A stretch of DNA of 64,000 bases from Candidatus Thorarchaeota archaeon (GCA_021498125.1 JAIZWL010000004.1:124001-188000), one strand, 5' to 3'; shown: positions 17,305 to 25,957, counted from the first letter of the stretch. Numbers and translations: made by a program. Notes: generated from the letters alone by a model not told the origin.

Positions 17305-17365
17305 TCGATTGATGAGGCAAAGGCATAAACGTCAATGGTGCCTCGTGTCAAGACAGGCGGCAATA

Positions 17366-18589
17366 ATGGTAGACTATGAAAAGATGTATGAGAAGATAGA
17401 GGACGCACGAAGAGTCCTCAAGGGAATCGCACGCATCACACCTCTGGACAGATCAACCACCTTCAGTAAGATGACCGGTGGCGAGATCTATCTGAAGCTA
17501 GAGAACCTACAGAAGACGGGTTCCTTCAAGGTCAGAGGCGCGGCTTATGCTATGTCCCAGTTAGACGACGATGAGAAAAAAGCAGGAGTGATCGCAGCCT
17601 CGGCAGGGAACCATGCACAGGGCGTGGCCTATGCGGCAACTAGACTTGGAATCAAGTCGACGATTGTCATGCCGATATTCTCTCCAATCGCAAAGATCCA
17701 TGCGACAAAAGGTTACGGTGCAAACGTGGTTCTTCATGGTGTAGCTTTTGATGACGCATTGGCAAGGGCTAAAGAACTCGCCGAAGAAACCGGCGCAACG
17801 TTCCTCCACCCATTCAACAATGAAGATGTGATTGCAGGACAGGGCACAATCGGGCTTGAGATCATGGATGCGCTCCCGGATGTTGAGGTCATTGCAGTTC
17901 CTGTAGGTGGTGGAGGTCTCTCAACAGGTATCGCCATTGCTGCCAAACACATCAATCCCGAAGTCGAAGTGTATGGGGTAGAAGCTGCAAGCGCAGATGC
18001 AATGCGAAGTTCTCTCGCTGCAGGACATCTCGTAAAGGCAGAACGCTTGGATACGGTCTGCGATGGAATTGCTGTGAAACAACCCGGCAAACTGACCTAC
18101 GCTATTGCCAAGGACAAACTGACGGGTGTCGTGACTGTTGAGGAACTCGAAGTGACAAGAACGCTCTTTCTCTTGCTTGAACGTGCAAAGAGCGTTGTTG
18201 AGCCTGCTGGAACCGTAGGGCTCTGTGCCTACCAGTACGGCAAAATCGATGCCAAGGGTAAGAAGGCTGTTGCAGTCTTGTCGGGTGGTAACATCGACAT
18301 GAGCTTCCTCACGCGAGTAATCAACAAGGAGCTGTTCAGACTCGGTCGTTCAGTCAGAATCCGTGGTACCATTCTCGACAGGGTGGGTGTACTCAACCAG
18401 ATCATTGAGGTGGTCTCAGGTTCGGGTGTCAGCGTCATAGAGATCGTTCATGATAGAGCCGACCCAGATATTGCACCGAACAAGGCCGAGCTTATTATGG
18501 TGCTTGAGATTCCCGAACCAGCAACATTGAAGAAGTTACTTGCTGCACTTCAGGAGAAAGGATTTCACTTTGAAGTGTATGAGGACTAA
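17366..18589 (+). CDS. ilvA: Threonine ammonia-lyase (threonine dehydratase) with ACT domain
   Basis: A PLP-dependent lyase converting L-threonine to 2-oxobutyrate and ammonia. From ATG 17366 it is 407 aa, the usual length for the catabolic/ACT-type enzyme. The PLP lysine is K55 in KTGSFKVRGA, the phosphate loop is PVGGGGLSTG, and SGGNIDM closes the catalytic domain. An ACT regulatory domain fills the last ~80 residues (RGTILDRVGVLNQ onward). AGGCGG upstream supports the start; the same frame remains open 59 codons further up into the preceding gene, but that part is a shadow of it. 2-Oxobutyrate could feed propionyl-CoA and ATP through an ADP-forming acyl-CoA synthetase. Confidence 0.93.
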   Translation: MVDYEKMYEKIEDARRVLKGIARITPLDRSTTFSKMTGGEIYLKLENLQKTGSFKVRGAAYAMSQLDDDEKKAGVIAASAGNHAQGVAYAATRLGIKSTIVMPIFSPIAKIHATKGYGANVVLHGVAFDDALARAKELAEETGATFLHPFNNEDVIAGQGTIGLEIMDALPDVEVIAVPVGGGGLSTGIAIAAKHINPEVEVYGVEAASADAMRSSLAAGHLVKAERLDTVCDGIAVKQPGKLTYAIAKDKLTGVVTVEELEVTRTLFLLLERAKSVVEPAGTVGLCAYQYGKIDAKGKKAVAVLSGGNIDMSFLTRVINKELFRLGRSVRIRGTILDRVGVLNQIIEVVSGSGVSVIEIVHDRADPDIAPNKAELIMVLEIPEPATLKKLLAALQEKGFHFEVYED

Positions 18590-18596
18590 GACCGTA

Positions 18597-18635
18597 TAAA
18601 AATAAAAAACAGGCGGCCTGGATCATCACCAGGCC
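18597..18635 (-). terminator. Terminator for the YiiX-like gene
   Basis: GGCCTGG (18615-18621) pairs with CCAGGCC (18629-18635). Read on the minus strand the hairpin is followed by a T-rich tract (complement of 18597-18610). The loop contains the stop codon of the minus-strand gene. Confidence 0.75.
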
Positions 18636-19810
18636 ACCGAATCGATACGAAAGTAGACAGTGTATCGACAATCTCCCAAATCTACTCGGTAACCAGACCA
18701 ATACCAACCATGGTTGAGATACTGATGCCATGTTGAGGGGCTCCAGTACCATTGCCAGACTGGATACTGATCATCCGAGTCCACGCTATCTTGCTCCCAT
18801 GCCTCTATTCGGATCTTCGTATATCGGTTGTAGTTAATAACAGTGTAGAAGTACTTGTTCCAATCGAGAGCACCACTTCCACTGCGATGCCAATAGCCAT
18901 CAGGTGAGTCACCGATCTTCCCATTACCGGGATAGCCTTGTGCAGTTGGATACACACCATCTCCACTGAAACTCTTGATGTATTCTTCACCTGCGCCTTT
19001 CGGCCACGGATCATAGTCGTTGTCATAATAGATCTCGTCAACAAACACGGTGAGCTTGTAGAGCCCAGCCGAGGCTGACCACGTCGTAGTCCCCACTTCA
19101 CCTGCAATCACAGAAGTGTATTGACTGTGCCACAGGTCATCAGGTGACACACCAAGACCAAGCGTGCTTGTATCGCTATCAAGATCAATTCCTAGGACGT
19201 GATAGTAGGCAGCCCAGACAGCCTCTGAGCAATAGTATCCCTTGACGCCCGAGAGAGGGTTAGTCTCACTTGCGTAGACCTGTTTTGAGGTCCAGCCCCA
19301 ATCATACGCTGGTCCTACGGGATAACCGTCAGTCCCACCTGAGAGCTGCGACTTTAGAAAGTTAACAACTGCTTCCCGCTCGGATGAAGAGAGTGGAACA
19401 CCGTTTCCTTTCAGTACTCGCAACACAAGCACATTCTCAGCATGTTCATTGACCGCAGTCGCCCAAGTATCATAGCCAAGTCCATTCCCTTGTTCAGCAC
19501 TCTTTGTCGAATGAATGACGTAGGGTGTGTTCACTGGCATGTAGTTCTTGTGCGTTCGATCCCAGATTAACTCGCCGGGTTTGACCAGACCACAATACAT
19601 CTCGGAGTGAGAGAAGTCGCCAGGAATCAGATAGTCAGTCAAGGAACCAGGAGTTCCAAGTATGATTATGTCCCCAGGAAGGAGCCCGAGATTGCTTACT
19701 TGGTTGGTACCGCCAGACGAAAATGCAACAACTGGTTGGACGGGTGAGGAGAACGCGAAGATCACGAACAGCAAAATGATAGAGAGTACGAGTCGTTTTT
19801 GCCTTCTCAA
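18626..19810 (-). CDS. Secreted permuted papain-like (YiiX/NlpC-P60 type) protein
   Basis: A 394-aa exported protein. A signal peptide (about 1-29) precedes a permuted NlpC/P60-like cysteine-hydrolase domain. LLPGDIIILG opens it, FSHSEMYCG supplies the catalytic His (H68) and YYCSEAVWAAYY the Cys (C194), in the His-before-Cys order typical of YiiX/YycO-type enzymes. These cleave amide bonds in peptides or lipids. The last ~180 residues form an aromatic-rich beta domain (many Trp/Tyr, DSVDSDDQYPVWQWYW) of unknown type, perhaps for binding a polymer or surface. It acts outside the cell. Two inverted repeats lie upstream of the start. Confidence 0.75.
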   Translation of the reverse strand: MRRQKRLVLSIILLFVIFAFSSPVQPVVAFSSGGTNQVSNLGLLPGDIIILGTPGSLTDYLIPGDFSHSEMYCGLVKPGELIWDRTHKNYMPVNTPYVIHSTKSAEQGNGLGYDTWATAVNEHAENVLVLRVLKGNGVPLSSSEREAVVNFLKSQLSGGTDGYPVGPAYDWGWTSKQVYASETNPLSGVKGYYCSEAVWAAYYHVLGIDLDSDTSTLGLGVSPDDLWHSQYTSVIAGEVGTTTWSASAGLYKLTVFVDEIYYDNDYDPWPKGAGEEYIKSFSGDGVYPTAQGYPGNGKIGDSPDGYWHRSGSGALDWNKYFYTVINYNRYTKIRIEAWEQDSVDSDDQYPVWQWYWSPSTWHQYLNHGWYWSGYRVDLGDCRYTVYFRIDSVAW

Positions 19811-19927
19811 CCGCTACACCAGTATGATATGGAAACAAACTACCATATAGGTATTTTGACCAAGTTACCACAGCATAATTGGATGAACAATACCTTAAAC
19901 TCACTACAGGAATCATCAGCGGGTCTC

Positions 19928-19970
19928 GGCCGTAGTATCAGATGCGACCAACAATCATCATACTACGGCC
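19928..19970. repeat. Inverted repeat between PEP carboxykinase and YiiX-like gene
   Basis: GGCCGTAGTAT (19928-19938) and ATACTACGGCC (19960-19970) form a perfect 11-bp stem with a 21-base loop and no T-tract on either side. It lies about 120 bases upstream of the YiiX-like start and 60 bases past the pckG stop. It could be an operator or a processing/termination structure. Confidence 0.5.
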
Positions 19971-19975
19971 AGTCA

Positions 19976-19992
19976 CGATACGCACTGTATCG
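19976..19992. repeat. Second short inverted repeat
   Basis: CGATAC-GCACT-GTATCG is a 6-bp inverted repeat with a 5-base spacer, six bases from the larger repeat. This is a size and symmetry typical of a dimeric regulator site. Confidence 0.35.
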
Positions 19993-20029
19993 CAATGCGG
20001 TTCTATCTGTAGACTATCCCAGCGATAGA

Positions 20030-21904
20030 TCAAATGGAGAACTGATCAGGCGCGACCCGATCCCCATAGCGCTTACGAGTTTCTTTGAGATGGTAGAGCT
20101 GATCCTCCAGAATATCAAGGAGGTGCTGAGGGGTCTCTTCGGCCTCCTCCCGATAGATCTTTAGAATCCGCTCGTACTTTGGAATAAGCTTCTCAATTCG
20201 AATTGTGAACTGCTCCATGTAGTCGTCCAGCGTATACTCTCGATCAAGGACCTCGCGGAACAATGCCCTTAGATCCTCATACCGTGGAATAAGGCCTAGA
20301 GGTGTACGCAATGCTTCCACGTCACCATTGATTCTCCGTTCGATCCACTTCAACCAGACCCGCTTTGCCTGCTTACTGTTCAGATACTCTCCGTCATCGC
20401 CTCTCAGGAAATAATTAACCCCGAAGATCTTTGGAGGGTTAGAGAGGTCCTTGACGAAATCAAAGTGGTTCTGGATATACTTGCCAAGAGGAATTGAGAT
20501 AAAGTCGAGATTGGAAAATGCTTGGAACTTGAGAACCCCCTCTTGACCAAGAGTGGCCGCAGTGGTCTCGGACTCGAGACTTGCACCTATAGTCGCAACT
20601 CCGTGATCCCAATTAAATGACTCCCAGACGGGGACTGAGGTATCAGGATCACGTCCGCCATAGATAATGCCGCCAAGTGGCACGCCAGAGGGATCATCAG
20701 CGGCAGTGTCAAGGTTATTGATCGATGACAACCGAAGCGTATATCGGGCGTTTCTATGGGACTCGGGGACTTCCTTTCCATCAGGACCGAGCATGCCCTT
20801 GTGCCACTCGCCAGCGTGATTGATACCATGACGGGGATGCTCGCGCTCGTCACCTAGCCAGTACGGGATTCCATAGCTGACGAGAACGTTTGAAAAGATG
20901 ACCTCACCCGGGGTCGTGAGGCACTTGAAGATGACAGGATCGTCTTTCTCATTGACACCACGAATGATGCCAAATATCCCGGACTCAACATTCGCCGTGC
21001 GTACCTCGTCACCAAATCTCTTCAGATATGCCAGGTCATCACCGACAATGGTCTCACCAGTCACCATTGCAGTACTCGTCTTTCCACAGCCAGACGGAAA
21101 GGCACCCGCAAGGTAGGTCTTTCGATTATTCGGCCCATGAACAGCCATGATGAACATGTGCTCAGCAAGCCAACCTTCACGATCAGCCTTTCTGATGGCC
21201 AGCCTGAAGGCCAGTTTTTTGAGGCCCACCGTGTTCCCTGCATAGGTCGTGTTGGCACTATACACAGTGTTCCGAGTATAGTCGATGTAGATTCTCCGTT
21301 TGTCTATATCTACGGGGATCATATTCTCAGTGCGACCAGCAGAGTGCAGAATCAAGAAACAATCATCAACATCATTTTGCTCAACAAATTGCTTGTATGC
21401 TGAACGATACAATAAATCCAGACTGTGAGCCACATAATACGAGTCTGTGATCTGCATAGTAAGGATAGAGAACGGAGAATTTGTCGGCCCCAGAGAAAAG
21501 AACCGCACGATCATCTCTTTTCCGTGCATACTCCCCTTGAGGATCTCACGGATTTCAGCAATACCCTCCTCACGGTTCAGTTGTCGGAGGTTCCGATCAA
21601 GAGATTCACCGCTTGGAACAAGATAACGAGTATGCTCAACATCGCGTGCCTGATCATAGTATCCGTCAAAATGAACAGTGTGGCCGTCGAGCTTCAGGGG
21701 GATTTCCTCACCTGTCTCAATAGCCCGTTGACGAACTCGTTCAATATCAACAGGATCATCGGTCACAACAAAGACCGAGTCAGGCTCGCAAAGCCTAATT
21801 GCGTCAATCAAGAACTCATGTGCCTTAGGATGTCTAATCCGACGAATCTTGTCGAGATTCTCATCATCTAAGAGCGAGGTCAGTTGGGAGAGTGCTCCAC
21901 TCAA
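20030..21904 (-). CDS. pckG: Phosphoenolpyruvate carboxykinase (GTP type)
   Basis: A 624-aa enzyme interconverting oxaloacetate + GTP and PEP + GDP + CO2. The kinase P-loop AGAFPSGCGKTST lies near residue 270. GETIVGDDLAYL supplies the metal-binding Asp pair, and PVWESFNWDHGV and the C-terminal LFREVLDREYTLDDYMEQF region match the GTP-dependent family found in Thermococcales and many archaea. Length is normal. It is monocistronic on the minus strand. Together with pyruvate phosphate dikinase it controls carbon flow at the PEP/pyruvate/oxaloacetate node and supports gluconeogenesis from amino acids. Confidence 0.95.
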   Translation of the reverse strand: MSGALSQLTSLLDDENLDKIRRIRHPKAHEFLIDAIRLCEPDSVFVVTDDPVDIERVRQRAIETGEEIPLKLDGHTVHFDGYYDQARDVEHTRYLVPSGESLDRNLRQLNREEGIAEIREILKGSMHGKEMIVRFFSLGPTNSPFSILTMQITDSYYVAHSLDLLYRSAYKQFVEQNDVDDCFLILHSAGRTENMIPVDIDKRRIYIDYTRNTVYSANTTYAGNTVGLKKLAFRLAIRKADREGWLAEHMFIMAVHGPNNRKTYLAGAFPSGCGKTSTAMVTGETIVGDDLAYLKRFGDEVRTANVESGIFGIIRGVNEKDDPVIFKCLTTPGEVIFSNVLVSYGIPYWLGDEREHPRHGINHAGEWHKGMLGPDGKEVPESHRNARYTLRLSSINNLDTAADDPSGVPLGGIIYGGRDPDTSVPVWESFNWDHGVATIGASLESETTAATLGQEGVLKFQAFSNLDFISIPLGKYIQNHFDFVKDLSNPPKIFGVNYFLRGDDGEYLNSKQAKRVWLKWIERRINGDVEALRTPLGLIPRYEDLRALFREVLDREYTLDDYMEQFTIRIEKLIPKYERILKIYREEAEETPQHLLDILEDQLYHLKETRKRYGDRVAPDQFSI

Positions 21905-22028
21905 TTTTATGCCTCACACATTGGTACTCCGGTGAGCCGTGCCGGAGGGTGTCCCAATATGTTATTTGTGGTATGGACTTTTTGCCTTATTTGTAATTCG
22001 GACGCCCAAAATGGGCAATTCGACGGAC

Positions 22029-22484
22029 CTACGAGCGATCCTCTTGCGCGATGATATAGACCGGCCCATCATAGGAGGCTAGAGTGCGCTGTGAAATATC
22101 GCTCCCGTGTTCATCAACAAGAAGCCATTCCGAATCCACCGGGCGGTCTGCAAATGGCCAACCACGTTCCAGTGTGTCGTGATAGGTCAATTCCGGGGAT
22201 CCACGGACTATGCGTTGCTCGCCTGAATTTTGGTCAAATATCGCACGAACAGATATCGCAGGATTGTGGAATCTGAAAGCGCGATCGGGGCCATATACCT
22301 TCCCATGTAGAGGACCACGCTCAAGCAACACAAACAGGGAGATCGTAGCAGCCAATACGACAGGGTAAAACAGCATTGCCGCAATGGAGCTAACGAAAAA
22401 CTCTGGAATGAAGAAAAGGATAGAGAATATACTAAAAATAATACCTAAGAGAGAAACACCGACAAGTGATTGTAATTTACGCAT
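22029..22484 (-). CDS. Two-TM protein with beta-grasp-like C-terminal domain (family member 1)
   Basis: A 151-aa protein of a family I do not know. Two hydrophobic helices (about 8-29 and 33-54) anchor it in the membrane. The C-terminal domain (about 77-147) reads as strand (VRAIFDQ), turn, strand (QRIVRG), helix (ELTYHDTLERGW), loop, strand (WLLVDEHG), strand (DISQRTLASY), strand (GPVYIIA). That strand-strand-helix-strand-strand order and spacing is that of ubiquitin-like beta-grasp folds such as YukD/EsaB. Three further paralogs lie within 4 kb on the same strand. No diglycine tail is present. It stands alone between pckG and the divergent M29 aminopeptidase. Function unknown; the fold is my inference. 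Confidence 0.6.
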   Translation of the reverse strand: MRKLQSLVGVSLLGIIFSIFSILFFIPEFFVSSIAAMLFYPVVLAATISLFVLLERGPLHGKVYGPDRAFRFHNPAISVRAIFDQNSGEQRIVRGSPELTYHDTLERGWPFADRPVDSEWLLVDEHGSDISQRTLASYDGPVYIIAQEDRS

Positions 22485-22725
22485 TTGATAAATCTTCTAT
22501 GAAAACAGTAGTATTCTAGTGTTATAGACTATAGGACGGAGGCAAAATCGGATCATTTCATCAAAAATAGCGAAACTGGAGCCGTATTGGCCAGCCAGCA
22601 TAACAGCTGCTGCTTCAATAGTTCAGCAAGTTGACTCTATCACCTTATTCCTCTGAACCATATTATACCGAAGCGATGAATTATTAGGTGGAAGCATTTG
22701 TGTCCATTTGAGGCGAATTTTGAAA

Positions 22726-23790
22726 ATGGACCCACGAGTTGCCGAACATGCAAGGATAATTGTTGAGTGGAGCGCTGAGATCAAGAAAGGCGATAAGGTC
22801 ATCATCCGAGCCACTCCTGAAACTCAAGAACTGGTTGTCGCACTGAACCGTGAGCTCGCACGGGTAGGAGCGCATCCTGTAACATTAATGGAGTTGGAAG
22901 AGGCATCAAGAGCATATATTGATGCAGCAAGTGAAGAGACCCTTCAAGAAATACCAGACCATGTAAAGGCTCTATACGAGAATAGCGATGCGATTGTCAT
23001 GATCCGATCCCCGGCCAATACAAGAGCGATGGCTGGAGCAGATCAGAGAAAATTGGTCACTCTCAGTAAAGCGATGCGACCGATGTCCAACGTCATTCTC
23101 TCTAAACGATGGACCGTGACTGTCCACCCATGCAACTCTCTTGCACAACAGGCCAACATGAGCCTTGAAGAATACAGGGACTTCGTATACGGTGCCACTC
23201 TCCTTGATTGGAAAGAAGAGAGCAAATTGATGTATGTCCTCAAGGAACATTTGGAGCGCCACAGCGATGTCAGATTCGTCGGCCCTGAAACCGATCTCTA
23301 TGCAAAGACCGAAGGCAGGATTTGGATCGCGTCTGACGGCAAACACAACCTTCCAAGTGGTGAGGTCTTCACCGCACCTATAGAGGACACCGTGGAAGGC
23401 AAGATCTTTTTCGATATCCCATTCATGCAGAGGGGCAAGGTCATTCAGGGAGTCCGCCTGACATTTGAGAAGGGAGAGGTTGTCGATTTCTCAGCAGAAA
23501 AAGAAGAGGCCACCTTGAAATCGATCATCGAGACCGATGAGGGATCCCGTAGACTCGGTGAGATGGCAATAGGGACTAACCGAGGAATCCAGAAGTACAC
23601 CCTTAACATGCTCTTTGATGAGAAGATCGGTGACACTATTCATTGTGCACTCGGCAATGCATACAAAGAATGCAACGGCCGTAATGAGAGTGCCGTACAT
23701 GTTGACATGATAAAGAGCATGAAAGAAGGCGAGGTCATCGCTGGCGACGAAGTGATCTACTCCAAAGGCAAGTACCTCTGGGAAATGTAA
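22726..23790 (+). CDS. M29-family metallo-aminopeptidase (leucyl aminopeptidase, AmpS/AmpT type)
   Basis: A 354-aa cytoplasmic peptidase that removes N-terminal residues from peptides using two metal ions. The M29 signature acidic and His residues are visible in order: NLPSGEVFTAP, then RRLGEMAIG, then GDTIHCALG and SAVHVDM. The start at ATG 22726 (MDPRVAEHARIIVEWSAEI) matches the family N-terminus; an upstream TTG at 22708 is unlikely. A TATA-like ATATTATACC lies about 60 bases upstream. It sits between the first and second members of the two-TM beta-grasp family but on the other strand, so a functional link is uncertain. It fits peptide use as carbon source. Confidence 0.88.
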   Translation: MDPRVAEHARIIVEWSAEIKKGDKVIIRATPETQELVVALNRELARVGAHPVTLMELEEASRAYIDAASEETLQEIPDHVKALYENSDAIVMIRSPANTRAMAGADQRKLVTLSKAMRPMSNVILSKRWTVTVHPCNSLAQQANMSLEEYRDFVYGATLLDWKEESKLMYVLKEHLERHSDVRFVGPETDLYAKTEGRIWIASDGKHNLPSGEVFTAPIEDTVEGKIFFDIPFMQRGKVIQGVRLTFEKGEVVDFSAEKEEATLKSIIETDEGSRRLGEMAIGTNRGIQKYTLNMLFDEKIGDTIHCALGNAYKECNGRNESAVHVDMIKSMKEGEVIAGDEVIYSKGKYLWEM

Positions 23791-23811
23791 GGCAAGTAGT
23801 TTCTCTACTGT

Positions 23812-23835
23812 GACGGGGAGACTTGTCTTCCCGTC
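23812..23835 (+). terminator. Hairpin after the M29 aminopeptidase
   Basis: GACGGGGAGAC and GTCTTCCCGTC form an 11-bp stem with one G-T pair and a two-base loop. There is no strong T-tract. Confidence 0.4.
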
Positions 23836-23914
23836 CCCACTCCACTGACCAATCTACTAAGCAGTATCATCACATATGATCAGAGTTGCCGAACTTGATC
23901 AGACTGCCCGATAT

Positions 23915-24418
23915 TTATATTAAAGTAATATATGCGGGACCATCATATGATGCCAATGGCGCATTTGTGATATTCTCACCATGAGCATCATAGACGTTCC
24001 AATGTGCATGACGAGCAATTCTGGAAAAAGTCCAATACTCCAAGAGCGCCTCACGAAAAGTCGTCTCGGGTGAACCGTGGATAAGAATCTCATCCCCAGA
24101 GACTTTGTCAATAACAAAACGGTGCAGAACTGACATGTCCATTTCTGGGAACTTGAGAAACTCATGGACATATTCCCGATCCACATCCACTTCTATCGGT
24201 GGCGTGGATGTAATATATCGAGAATCTACGTCGTAAAAAAACTCCAGAAACAATTCAAGAACTGTAAAATAACCAATAACAAGCGCGATTAAGATGCCCA
24301 GGTTAATATTCGAACCACTAACTATGAATGCCAAAGCTATCAGAATAACAAGTGGGGAAAGCATCATAGCAATGCAAGTCGCATCATACTCGAAGGTTTC
24401 CGACAACGATTGCACCAC
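23915..24418 (-). CDS. Two-TM protein with beta-grasp-like C-terminal domain (family member 2)
   Basis: A 167-aa paralog of the 22.0-22.5 kb protein. Two hydrophobic helices lie at about 14-34 and 38-58. An acidic linker leads to the conserved domain (97-167): HRFVIDKVSGDEILIHG (two strands), SPETTFREALLEYW (helix), WNVYDAHGENIT and LASYDGPAYIT (last strands). The protein ends exactly at the last predicted strand, so the domain is the true C-terminus. Compared with member 1 the motifs G-S-P-E-x-T and L-A-S-Y-D-G-P are identical. No partner gene is in an operon with it. Function unknown. Confidence 0.6.
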   Translation of the reverse strand: MVQSLSETFEYDATCIAMMLSPLVILIALAFIVSGSNINLGILIALVIGYFTVLELFLEFFYDVDSRYITSTPPIEVDVDREYVHEFLKFPEMDMSVLHRFVIDKVSGDEILIHGSPETTFREALLEYWTFSRIARHAHWNVYDAHGENITNAPLASYDGPAYITLI

Positions 24419-24477
24419 CGTATACGATACTACTCGTAATCAGCCAAGGTTTTACCAAGTTCTTGATCACTAGGCAT

Positions 24478-24512
24478 TAGAAAAAAAACCGTGCCGGGAA
24501 CTGCTTCCCGGC
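24478..24512 (-). terminator. Terminator after family member 3
   Basis: GCCGGGAA (24493-24500) and TTCCCGGC (24505-24512) form a perfect 8-bp stem with a four-base loop. On the minus strand it is followed by GG and eight T. Confidence 0.85.
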
Positions 24513-25105
24513 TAATCATAGTACTCGACACTTGAATCAAGACTGGAATAGTCCGCTTCACTCGACTCCGGTGTATCAACAGGTAGATCGCCTACTATAC
24601 GAATTTTCGCAATCCCGTCAAAGAGCGAGAGTGATGAATCGGAGATGTCATTCCCACGTTCATCTGTGATGATCCAGTTTGATCCTCGGTCAATCTGAGA
24701 GAAACCCCAATACTTTCGAACCGCATCCCGAAATGTTGTATTATCACGTCCATGAACCACTATCTCCTCTTTCGTTGCGGGATCGACAATCACACGATGG
24801 ATTGTAGAAGTGTCAACACTGTGATAAGCTCCCTCCGGAGATTTGTCCATTTGCTCGTCCAGAGCTTCATCAACATCAAAGTGACCTAATCTACTATATC
24901 GGTAATACACCGTTTGCCGAATGCGAACCGCATTGGTCAGATGATCAGAGGTTGCATTAACGCAGATCAGCATGGACGAAAAAATCAATAATCCAACACT
25001 TAGATATCCAAGTGGACTATTTTTCAAGACGCCTGCTATAATTATTGTGACAAAACCAAGTATGCACAATAGTGATCCTATTCCATAGATGAAGTTCTTC
25101 CCCAA
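24512..25105 (-). CDS. Two-TM protein with beta-grasp-like C-terminal domain (family member 3)
   Basis: A 197-aa paralog. Two membrane helices (about 6-27 and 31-49) are followed by a charged linker and the conserved domain (100-171): IHRVIVDPATKEEIVVHG, NTTFRDAVRKYWGF, WIITDERGNDIS, SLFDGIAKIRIV. It then carries a 26-residue acidic tail ending in SSVEYYD, a tail that resembles the VECYD end of member 4. Its own promoter gap and a perfect terminator show it is monocistronic. The fold call rests on the strand/helix pattern shared by the family. No catalytic residues stand out, so it is more likely a binding or adaptor domain. Confidence 0.6.
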   Translation of the reverse strand: MGKNFIYGIGSLLCILGFVTIIIAGVLKNSPLGYLSVGLLIFSSMLICVNATSDHLTNAVRIRQTVYYRYSRLGHFDVDEALDEQMDKSPEGAYHSVDTSTIHRVIVDPATKEEIVVHGRDNTTFRDAVRKYWGFSQIDRGSNWIITDERGNDISDSSLSLFDGIAKIRIVGDLPVDTPESSEADYSSLDSSVEYYD

Positions 25106-25330
25106 AGTACTCTTTCTCCTTTCTTACATTATCTCAAATCAATACCTCTTTTATGAAAGTTCAACCAGAAAAATAATGTGGTGTTGTGGAGAGCAAATGG
25201 GTCAATGTAAACGATTGGAGAAAATCGCTGTGCATCTATGCGTAGAGGTGAATGGTTGATAATCGGGCTTCGGTCCAACCTCTGCCAAGTGTGTTTAACA
25301 TCAAGTCCAAAGACAAAATCCTTCTGCCAT

Positions 25331-25368
25331 AAAATAGTAAAAAAGGGCGGGGAAAATAGGCCCCGCCC
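25331..25368 (-). terminator. Terminator after family member 4
   Basis: GGGCGGGG (25345-25352) and CCCCGCCC (25361-25368) form a perfect 8-bp stem. On the minus strand it is followed by six T and a further T-rich stretch. Confidence 0.85.
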
Positions 25369-25384
25369 ACGACTGCCTCCCATA

Positions 25385-25957
25385 TTAGTCATAGCACTCT
25401 ACCTCTTGGCTACGACCAGAATAGACGGTCTCAAATGGTCCTACAAACAAGTCCGGCCATATCTCCTCCTCTGAACCAATTGATGCGTTCCCCAAGGGTG
25501 ATGAGAGTAGAGAATTGGTGGTGACCTTCTCTCGCCCATCGGTAATTCTCCAAATAGACCTGCGGACATTCTCTTGAGAGATCGTGTTTTCATTATCATT
25601 GACAGAAGACTCGTCGTTGATCAGATGATAAGCAATAGTACGGTGCAACATTGAAAGACATTCATCACGATAAACACTCAGAGGGCCTTTCTCTGTGGTG
25701 GGTATTAGATTACAAGATGTATAGGAGGTCTCAGTCAACTGGCGTGCAAAAATAGGGACCGAAAATATGCGAGATTCTACAATGGTTTTGGACACTGCCA
25801 GCAAGGATGTGATAAGAACGAGACCGACTCCTAAATAGAAAAACAGAAGCGCCTCTGAAAGTGTAATAACGATCAGAGAGAGGAACACCAATAGCACTGT
25901 GTCTATGGTAATCCCGTGAAGCGCGGCGTTTCCCACAATGTTGCACCAGTTTTTCAT
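25385..25957 (-). CDS. Two-TM protein, divergent member 4 of the beta-grasp-like family
   Basis: A 190-aa protein starting at MKNWCNIVGN (25957); the frame is open further upstream into the opposite-strand flavin protein gene, but that part is not coding. Two hydrophobic helices lie at about 17-36 and 38-57. The C-terminal region keeps only part of the family pattern: MLHRTIAY, SQENVRRSIWRITDGREKV and TNSLLSS align with the helix and third strand of the others. It lacks the conserved G-S-P-E-x-T block and the D-G before the last strand. It ends SQEVECYD, like the tail of member 3. It is either a fast-evolving or degenerating paralog. Divergent from the 26.08-29.6 kb operon. Confidence 0.5.
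   Translation of the reverse strand: MKNWCNIVGNAALHGITIDTVLLVFLSLIVITLSEALLFFYLGVGLVLITSLLAVSKTIVESRIFSVPIFARQLTETSYTSCNLIPTTEKGPLSVYRDECLSMLHRTIAYHLINDESSVNDNENTISQENVRRSIWRITDGREKVTTNSLLSSPLGNASIGSEEEIWPDLFVGPFETVYSGRSQEVECYD

Noticed and set aside
17189-17365. 59-residue N-terminal extension of threonine ammonia-lyase
   Set aside because: It overlaps the 3' end of the saccharopine dehydrogenase-like gene in another frame, is Arg/Ser-rich and has no match to the enzyme; AGGCGG marks the start at 17366.
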